Assembly: GCF_000222765.1 (NCBI RefSeq)
Contig: NZ_AFUE01000009.1
Location: 1-64,000 of the forward strand
Length of the DNA stretch: 64,000 bases
From: Streptococcus cristatus ATCC 51100
GTDB taxonomy: Bacteria > Bacillota > Bacilli > Lactobacillales > Streptococcaceae
Direction of reading: 5' to 3'
Shown: positions 62,870-64,000 of the stretch, in pieces
Numbering within the stretch: the first letter of the stretch is position 1
Layout of the letters: every line of letters begins with the position of its first letter
Notes under the pieces: model-generated
What the model saw: the letters and a program-made list of their open reading frames with translations, nothing else
What the model was told of the DNA's origin: nothing
Databases searched by the model: none
Made by a program: the position numbers and the translations under genes

Positions 62870-63494
62870 ACGGGAGAACCCCCAGACCAATCAGACTTGC
62901 AACTGCTAGAATCGCAAAGGCCAGATAGGCCAGCTTATTGGGCTTGGGAATACGGCAGTTGTAGACAAATAGAAAGGTCAGCAAAAGAGACAGGCCCAGC
63001 CACACCCAAGCAAAGAAACCAGGCGCCAGCCATTGACAGACCAGATAGGTCAGAGGAAAAAAGAGGGCGCTGTAGGTCACGGGCAAGCCGATAAAATACG
63101 AGCCAGATCCTTCATCATGCTTGGCCAAGCGGTTAAAATGCGCCAAGCGAGTAACTGCAGCCAAGACATAGAGGACAGCCAAGATAATATTGGCCGCTCC
63201 CAAGGGCAGCTGAGTCATGAGGAGCACCGCCGGAAGAGCCGCAAAGCTAATCATGTCGCAGAGCGAATCAATCTCAATGCCGAAGCGCTTCTGACTTTCA
63301 GTCCGCTTCATCCGTCGCGCAACCACACCGTCAAAGAGGTCACAGATACCACTAACGATAAAGGACATCATAGCTAACCGCAGCTGAGACTGAATGACGG
63401 CATAGACTGCCAACAGTGCAAAAGCAGCGCCCATATAGGTCAGGATAACAGATTTATCGTATTCACCGATAAACAAAGGTTCATTCTTCTTCAT
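62862..63494 (-). CDS. pssA: CDP-alcohol phosphatidyltransferase, probable phosphatidylserine synthase
   Basis: The protein has 210 residues with about six hydrophobic helices. The signature D-G-x2-A-R-x8-G-x3-D-x3-D is complete in CDLFDGVVARRM followed by FGIEIDSLCD, near 47-76. It swaps CMP of a CDP-alcohol for a second alcohol. Its partner PSD gene overlaps by 8 nt, so serine is the likely acceptor and phosphatidylserine the product. It overlaps the upstream gene by 14 nt. GAGGAG is the ribosome site at long spacing. Confidence 0.85.
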   Translation of the reverse strand: MKKNEPLFIGEYDKSVILTYMGAAFALLAVYAVIQSQLRLAMMSFIVSGICDLFDGVVARRMKRTESQKRFGIEIDSLCDMISFAALPAVLLMTQLPLGAANIILAVLYVLAAVTRLAHFNRLAKHDEGSGSYFIGLPVTYSALFFPLTYLVCQWLAPGFFAWVWLGLSLLLTFLFVYNCRIPKPNKLAYLAFAILAVASLIGLGVLPYG

Positions 63495-64000
63495 GAATTC
63501 TTATTTCTCCTCTTCTTCCATCTAAGGTTACCAGCATGCCAGTTTCTAGCAGCTGAGTTGCATTCTTGGCACAGACCAGAGCTGGAATCCCGCATTCCCG
63601 AGCGACAATGGATGCATGGCAGAGAACTCCACCGTACTCTGTCACAAGACCGCCCAGAATACCAAAAACATAACTCCAGCCCGTATCTGTATAGCGAGTA
63701 ACAAGGATTTCTCCCGGCTCAATCGTCTCAATATCCGCCAAATCCAAGAGGACTCGAACCCGACCGGTCACCTGACCGCTGCTGGCTGGCATTCCCGTCA
63801 GCAGGGCCTGACTGTCATGGGCTACCTTTTCCAAGCTCATCTCTTTATTAGTCAAATCACCCGCTGGCTCAAAATTCTGATAGGCTTGGCAGTAATGCTG
63901 ATTATCAGCTGCTTCTTCTTGGAGCTGGTCAGCAGTCTTTTGCCCTTCCATAAAGGCAGTCAGGCTTTCTTTCTTAATGTAAAAGATATCTTGTTCATTT
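63481..64000 (-). CDS. Second PEP-synthase-like protein (C-terminal 172 residues; gene runs off the window)
   Basis: The frame stays open to the right edge. The part seen begins NEQDIFYIKKESL, matching DDVFYLTKEEL in the paralogue at 58630. The swivelling phosphohistidine domain has VTRYTDTGWSYVF and GGVLCHASIVARECGIPALV. The ATP-binding half lies outside. The stop overlaps the pssA-like start by 14 nt. Two such proteins in one operon suggest two phosphoryl transfers or a heteromer. Confidence 0.8.
   Translation of the reverse strand, partial: NEQDIFYIKKESLTAFMEGQKTADQLQEEAADNQHYCQAYQNFEPAGDLTNKEMSLEKVAHDSQALLTGMPASSGQVTGRVRVLLDLADIETIEPGEILVTRYTDTGWSYVFGILGGLVTEYGGVLCHASIVARECGIPALVCAKNATQLLETGMLVTLDGRRGEIRIHEEE

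Overview
The window looks like a chromosomal segment of an oral Streptococcus of the mitis/sanguinis group. The evidence is a SpxB-type pyruvate oxidase, a ScaR-type DtxR regulator, a Dpr C-terminus, and a giant M26 zinc metalloprotease with a YSIRK-like signal and an N-terminal LPxTG. Low-to-middle G+C and AAGGAGG ribosome sites agree. A histidine-degradation operon is known in some streptococci, including S. pyogenes. I cannot fix the species by reading alone.

Layout. (1) 1-2.8 kb: end of dpr, then a GT2/GtrA glycosyltransferase, a phosphodiester-glycosidase-domain protein and a small membrane protein. (2) 2.9-14.6 kb: histidine utilisation. hutI is divergent from hutU-ftcD-fchA-fhs-hutD-permease-hutH, and hutG has its own near-consensus promoter. 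Histidine goes to urocanate, imidazolonepropionate and formiminoglutamate. The last can be cleaved by HutG or pass its formimino group to folate through FtcD, FchA and Fhs. (3) 14.6-17.7 kb: a large BTAD/AAA/TPR regulator. (4) 17.8-21.1 kb: metE-metF behind a MET-box-like palindrome. (5) 21.4-30.1 kb: a defence-type island with HigBA-like toxin-antitoxin genes, an unrecognised soluble protein plus four-helix membrane protein, and type I restriction hsdS-hsdM-hsdR. (6) 30.7-48.4 kb: AI-2E-family transporter, a pabB-pabC fusion with a frameshift near its 3' end, an ABC exporter facing a two-component system, phospho-beta-glucosidase, SemiSWEET, a pyruvate oxidase gene broken by an in-frame amber codon, small enzymes, scaR, a marR-EVE pair and a nucleotidyltransferase. 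(7) 48.5-57.4 kb: a 2957-residue M26 protease with 33 tandem 18-residue repeats and six G5 domains. (8) 57.6-64.0 kb: six overlapping genes on the minus strand encoding CDP-alcohol phosphatidyltransferase, phosphatidylserine decarboxylase, UbiA prenyltransferase, two PEP-synthase/rifampicin-phosphotransferase-like proteins and an acetyltransferase-like protein. This is a compact, apparently lipid-modifying operon.

Scattered through the window are four copies of a 175-bp repeat. All four have the same length, begin just after (or overlapping) the stop codon of the preceding gene in the same orientation, and can fold into successive hairpins. The strongest candidates for new biology are the lipid operon at the right end, the two-gene unit downstream of hsdS, and the 3'-end repeat family. 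The clearest lesions are the spxB nonsense codon and the pabBC frameshift.
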